Assembly (NCBI GenBank): GCA_031402225.1
Contig: JANNSD010000050.1
Coordinates: 72,933 to 136,932 of the forward strand
DNA length: 64,000 bases
Reading direction: 5' to 3'
Source of the DNA: JAGGAG01 sp031402225
GTDB taxonomy: Bacteria; Gemmatimonadota; Gemmatimonadetes; Gemmatimonadales; GWC2-71-9
Shown: positions 60,661 through 64,000 of the stretch, piece by piece
Position numbering within the stretch: the first letter of the stretch is position 1
How the letters are laid out: each line of letters begins with the position of its first letter
The notes under the pieces: model-generated
Told to the model about the DNA's origin: nothing
The model's database searches: none
Seen by the model: the letters and a program-made list of their open reading frames with translations, nothing else
Position numbers and translations under genes: made by a program

Positions 60661-62793
60661 ATGGCCACTCGTACTCCCAGTCGCTCCAAGGGCCTCGCGT
60701 CCGCCAAGCTCGAGAAGGCGGACCTCGTCGAGTTTTACCGGGTCATGTTCCTGTCCCGGCGGATCGACGACCGCGAGATCCAGCTGAAGCGCCAGAACAA
60801 GATCTTCTTCCAGATTTCGGGCGCGGGCCACGAGGCCGTGCTGGTGGCGGCCGCCAAGGTCCTGCGTCCGACCTACGACTGGTTCTATACCTACTACCGG
60901 GACCGTGCACTCTGTCTCGGCCTCGGCATGACCCCCACCGAACAGTTCCTCTCGGCGGTCGGGGCGGCCGACGACCCGAACTCCGGCGGGCGCCAGATGC
61001 CGTCGCACTGGGGTCACAAGGACCTCAACATCGTCAGTGCCTCCAGCCCCACCGGCACCCAGTTCCTTCAGGCCGTCGGGTGTGCGGAAGCGTGGCTCCG
61101 CCTGAGCCAGATGCCGGAGGCAACCCGTCCCGACGTGACCTTCCACGGCGACGAGGTCGTGCTGGTCACGACCGGTGACGGCACCACCAGTGAGGGCGAG
61201 TTCTGGGAGGCGCTCAGCAGCGCCACCAACCTGAAACTCCCGGTGATCTTCCTGGTGGAAGACAACGGCTACGCCATCTCGGTGCCGGTCGAGGTCAACA
61301 CGCCCGGTGGATCCATTTCGAAGCTGGTGACCGGTTTCCCCGGCCTGTACATCCAGGAAGTGGATGGCTGCGACCCGATTGCCTCGTACGACACCATGAT
61401 GCGTGCGGTGGAGTACTGCCGCGCGCACAAGGGCCCCGCGCTGGTTCACGCGCACGTGATCCGGCCCTATTCCCACTCGCTGTCGGACGATGAGGTCCAG
61501 TACCGCAGCTCGGCCGAACGTGACGCCGATGCGGCGCGCGACCCGCTGGTGACCTACCCGCGCTGGCTGCTGGAGCAGGGGGTCGCGACGGAAGCAGAGC
61601 TTGCGCTGATCCGGCAGCAGGTGGAGGAGGAAGTGCAGGTTTCCGCCGAGGTGGCGCTGGCCTCGCCGCAACCGCGCACCGACACCATCTACAACTATGT
61701 GTATTCGCCCGATGTGGACCCCACGTCGGAGCAATTCGATACCGAGGACGATCCGCGCTTCACCGGCGAGCCGACCACCATGGTGGACCTGCTCAACGGG
61801 TGCATGCGCGACGAGATGACGCGTGACGCACGCATCCTGCTCTTCGGCGAGGATGTGGCCGATGCCACACGCGATGACTGCCTGACGCAGGTGAAGGGGA
61901 AGGGCGGCGTCTTCAAGGTGACCTGGGGACTGCAGCGCCAGTTCGGCGGCAACCGGGTCTACAACTCCCCGCTCGCCGAGGCCAACATCGTGGGCCGGGC
62001 CATCGGTCTCGCGACCCGCGGGCTCAAGCCCGTCGTCGAGATCCAGTTCTTCGACTACATCTGGCCGGCGTTCATGCAGTTGCGCAACGAGCTGGCCCTG
62101 ATGCGCTGGCGCTCGAACAACTGCTTCAGTTCACCCGTGGTGGTACGCGTCACCTATGGCGGCTACCTCAAGGGTGGAGCGGTTTACCACTCACAGACCG
62201 GCGCCTCCCTCTTCACGTCGATTCCAGGGTTGCGAGTCGTGTGTCCCTCGACCGCACTCGACGCCAACGGCCTCCTGCGCACCGCAATCCGCTGCGAGGA
62301 TCCAGTCATCTTCCTCGAGCACAAGCACCTGTACCGCCAGACGTACAACAAGGCGCCCAACCCGGGCCCGAACTTCATGAGTCCCTTCGGCAAGGCGCGC
62401 ATCGCCCGCGAGGGGACGGACCTGACCGTCATTACCTACGGCGCGGTGGTCCAGCGCGCGGTGCTGGCGGCGAAGGAAGTGGAGGAGCGTCACGGCGTCA
62501 GTGTCGAGGTCATCGACCTGCGCACGCTGGCTCCGGTCGACTGGGATGCCGTGTTCGCGTCGGTACGGAAGACGAGCCGGGTGCTCGTGGCGTACGAAGA
62601 CTCGCTATCGTGGGGCTACGGGGCCGAAATCTCGGCGCGCATTGCCAGCGACTGCTTCCACTGGCTCGACGCACCGGTGGCGCGGATTGCCGCCACCGAC
62701 ACCTTCGTGGCGTATGCGCCGGAACTCGAGGACGTCATCCTGCCGCAGGTTGATTCCATCGGACGGGCGATGGAGGAAGTCCTGGGCGCCTGA
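60661..62793 (+). CDS. Branched-chain 2-oxoacid dehydrogenase E1, alpha-beta fusion
   Basis: 710 residues from ATG 60661; in-frame GTG codons upstream are less likely. Residues 1-380 are an E1-alpha (FYRVMFLSRRIDDREIQLKRQ, thiamine site GDGTTSEGEFWEA ending VEDNGYAIS, phosphorylation-loop-like RPYSHSLSDDEVQYRS). From about 390 follows an E1-beta (ILLFGEDVADATRDD, FKVTWGLQRQFG, NSPLAEANIVGRAIGLATRGLKPVVEIQFFDYIWPA, FLEHKHLYR). Decarboxylates 2-oxoacids, probably from Val/Leu/Ile. E2 and E3 are not in the window. Confidence 0.92.
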   Translation: MATRTPSRSKGLASAKLEKADLVEFYRVMFLSRRIDDREIQLKRQNKIFFQISGAGHEAVLVAAAKVLRPTYDWFYTYYRDRALCLGLGMTPTEQFLSAVGAADDPNSGGRQMPSHWGHKDLNIVSASSPTGTQFLQAVGCAEAWLRLSQMPEATRPDVTFHGDEVVLVTTGDGTTSEGEFWEALSSATNLKLPVIFLVEDNGYAISVPVEVNTPGGSISKLVTGFPGLYIQEVDGCDPIASYDTMMRAVEYCRAHKGPALVHAHVIRPYSHSLSDDEVQYRSSAERDADAARDPLVTYPRWLLEQGVATEAELALIRQQVEEEVQVSAEVALASPQPRTDTIYNYVYSPDVDPTSEQFDTEDDPRFTGEPTTMVDLLNGCMRDEMTRDARILLFGEDVADATRDDCLTQVKGKGGVFKVTWGLQRQFGGNRVYNSPLAEANIVGRAIGLATRGLKPVVEIQFFDYIWPAFMQLRNELALMRWRSNNCFSSPVVVRVTYGGYLKGGAVYHSQTGASLFTSIPGLRVVCPSTALDANGLLRTAIRCEDPVIFLEHKHLYRQTYNKAPNPGPNFMSPFGKARIAREGTDLTVITYGAVVQRAVLAAKEVEERHGVSVEVIDLRTLAPVDWDAVFASVRKTSRVLVAYEDSLSWGYGAEISARIASDCFHWLDAPVARIAATDTFVAYAPELEDVILPQVDSIGRAMEEVLGA

Positions 62794-62796
62794 GGG

Positions 62797-64000
62797 TTAC
62801 CGCTCCATCGCCTCCTTGACCTCGCCTGCCGCGGCAATCGCGTTGTCCACGTTCCGCGACAGCGCGCGCGCCGCCTGCGTGGCCTGGGTGATGTCGCCCA
62901 TCACCTCAGCCACGTTCGACGACTTGAGCTTCAGCAGGTCGAGCCGCAGGTTCTGCATGGCCAGCACGCACGAGTCGAGGTGACGCGCCACCTGCGCCTT
63001 GCGTGAATCCAGTTGGGCCACGGTGCTCTTCTGCCGTTCGAGCAGGGAGATGTGCCGGTCGCGCTCTTCGTCGGCTGGCTGCGCCTTGAGCGCGGCGATG
63101 CGCTCATCGATGCGCGTCGTGCCACCGGCGGCCATCTCCCCATCCATCATGTGCAGCGTCCGGCCGAGGTCGAGCGCTCGCTTGTAGAGCCCATCCACCG
63201 TCTCATTGATGTCCTTGAGCACGTCGCGCTCTGACGGCGGAAGCCGTTCCACCAGCTTGAAGATCGCCTCGCGATCGCCGTGTACCTGGCGGATCAGCGA
63301 AAACTGCTCCCCGAACTCGCGCTCGGATGGCGCCGAGACTGCCTTCGGGAGCAGGCCCTTGCCGGAATCACGGCTGGACTCGATCGAATCGGGTGCCGCC
63401 GGCCTCTTGAGCACGTCGCGCCAGCTGTACCCCGCCTGCCAGAGCTTGGAGTAGTTGCTCAGCAGGCCGATGCCCATTGCGGCGGCCGGAAACAAGAACC
63501 ACGGCCTGGTCGGGCCCGTGGCCATGTTCATGAGGAACAGGCCGCCGTTGACGGCCAGCCACGTGGCGAACTGCGCCCTGACTTTCTGGACGATTTTGGG
63601 TTCGCCCGTGTCGGGGATGACCATCTCGCCGCTCTTCTCGTTTCGCTCCTGCCACGCCGGACGCCGGTCGTACCGCCGATCGGGTGAGCGCGACCCGCGC
63701 GCCGCCGGGAGGTTCATGCCGGGGATGGGATCGTTGGCCCCGGCGCCGATCGGGCTGCGCGGATTGTTGGTAAGCGGCCGGCGGGTCGAGGACGTCGAGG
63801 GTCGCTGGCTTGCGGTGCTGTTGCGGGCCTGTCCGGCGCGCCACGATGTCCCGGTGGGTCGGTACCCGGTGACGGTGCGGCTCTCCAGCGCGCGCCGCAG
63901 CGCATCGGCCGTCGGCCAGCGATTTTCGGGATCCTTCTCGAGGCAACGGGCCACGGCGAGCGCCAGGTCTTCGGGCACGTCGGGCCGGACGCGGCGGATG
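62797..64000 (-). CDS. Ser/Thr protein kinase, C-terminal part with 2TM domain (5' end outside window)
   Basis: The frame is open to the right edge; 401 codons are visible. It starts with the end of a kinase C-lobe (VRPDVPEDLALAVARCLEKDPENRWPTADALRRAL). After a basic, Ser/Thr/Pro-rich linker comes a two-helix membrane unit (ATWLAVNGGLFLMNM, WFLFPAAAMGIGLLSNY) with the flanking sequence of 2TM domains. The rest (about 200 residues) is a long helical/coiled-coil domain (ERLPPSERDVLKDINETVDGLYKRAL, HISLLERQKSTVAQLDSRKAQVA). ATP-site residues are off the window. Ends 4 bases from the convergent E1 gene. Confidence 0.85.
   Translation of the reverse strand, partial: IRRVRPDVPEDLALAVARCLEKDPENRWPTADALRRALESRTVTGYRPTGTSWRAGQARNSTASQRPSTSSTRRPLTNNPRSPIGAGANDPIPGMNLPAARGSRSPDRRYDRRPAWQERNEKSGEMVIPDTGEPKIVQKVRAQFATWLAVNGGLFLMNMATGPTRPWFLFPAAAMGIGLLSNYSKLWQAGYSWRDVLKRPAAPDSIESSRDSGKGLLPKAVSAPSEREFGEQFSLIRQVHGDREAIFKLVERLPPSERDVLKDINETVDGLYKRALDLGRTLHMMDGEMAAGGTTRIDERIAALKAQPADEERDRHISLLERQKSTVAQLDSRKAQVARHLDSCVLAMQNLRLDLLKLKSSNVAEVMGDITQATQAARALSRNVDNAIAAAGEVKEAMER

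Overview
This is a high-GC, very compact bacterial chromosome segment. Many genes overlap by 4 bases (ATGA/GTGA/TTGA) or abut. The best guess is a member of the Gemmatimonadota. That rests on gene content only: a one-polypeptide E2/E1 2-oxoglutarate dehydrogenase, an E1 alpha-beta fusion of branched-chain type, a CarH-like B12/MerR regulator next to crtI-crtB, RCC1-type CWG-repeat lipoproteins, and M61/M28 exported peptidases. No rRNA or marker gene in the window settles the phylum.

Accessory half, 1-23.3 kb. The window opens inside an Rhs/YD-repeat gene that ends in an HNH-type nuclease toxin tip, with its candidate immunity gene overlapping the stop. A decayed orphan Rhs tip and a zinc-ribbon gene follow. 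Next comes a complete-looking type II secretion operon in the order E-G-F-H-I-J-K-L-M-C-D (4.6-15.2 kb). It is bracketed by two sigma-54 activator genes that consist only of an AAA+ domain and a Fis-type helix-turn-helix. Directly downstream lies a second, 1558-residue Rhs protein with a Sec signal peptide. Its variable tip is unrecognised and its stop overlaps a CPBP/CAAX-type membrane protease gene. After it come a small membrane protein, an orphan Rhs tip with a candidate immunity gene, and two small minus-strand genes. The region ends at tRNA-Cys. The layout suggests a polymorphic-toxin island whose Sec-exported Rhs proteins may use the neighbouring T2SS.

Core half, 23.5-64 kb. In order this holds:
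- a B12-binding radical SAM protein;
- three RCC1-repeat/Ig-like lipoproteins;
- a META-domain lipoprotein whose best start is ATT, then gluQ and an exported cyclophilin;
- an M61 peptidase, a dicarboxylate symporter, and transaldolase-transketolase, all on the minus strand;
- a light/B12 carotenoid cluster (carH-like, crtI, crtB, acyltransferase, DUF2269);
- an HNH protein, kgd, glpD and a methyltransferase;
- fadI-fadJ, an M28 peptidase, proline dehydrogenase, rsgA and mazG;
- a four-gene minor-pseudopilin operon (FimT/PilV/PilW/PilX type);
- a branched-chain 2-oxoacid dehydrogenase E1 fusion;
- the 3' part of a Ser/Thr kinase gene with a 2TM domain.

Metabolically this is an aerobic heterotroph oxidising fatty acids, proline, branched-chain amino acids and glycerol phosphate, with light-regulated carotenoid synthesis.
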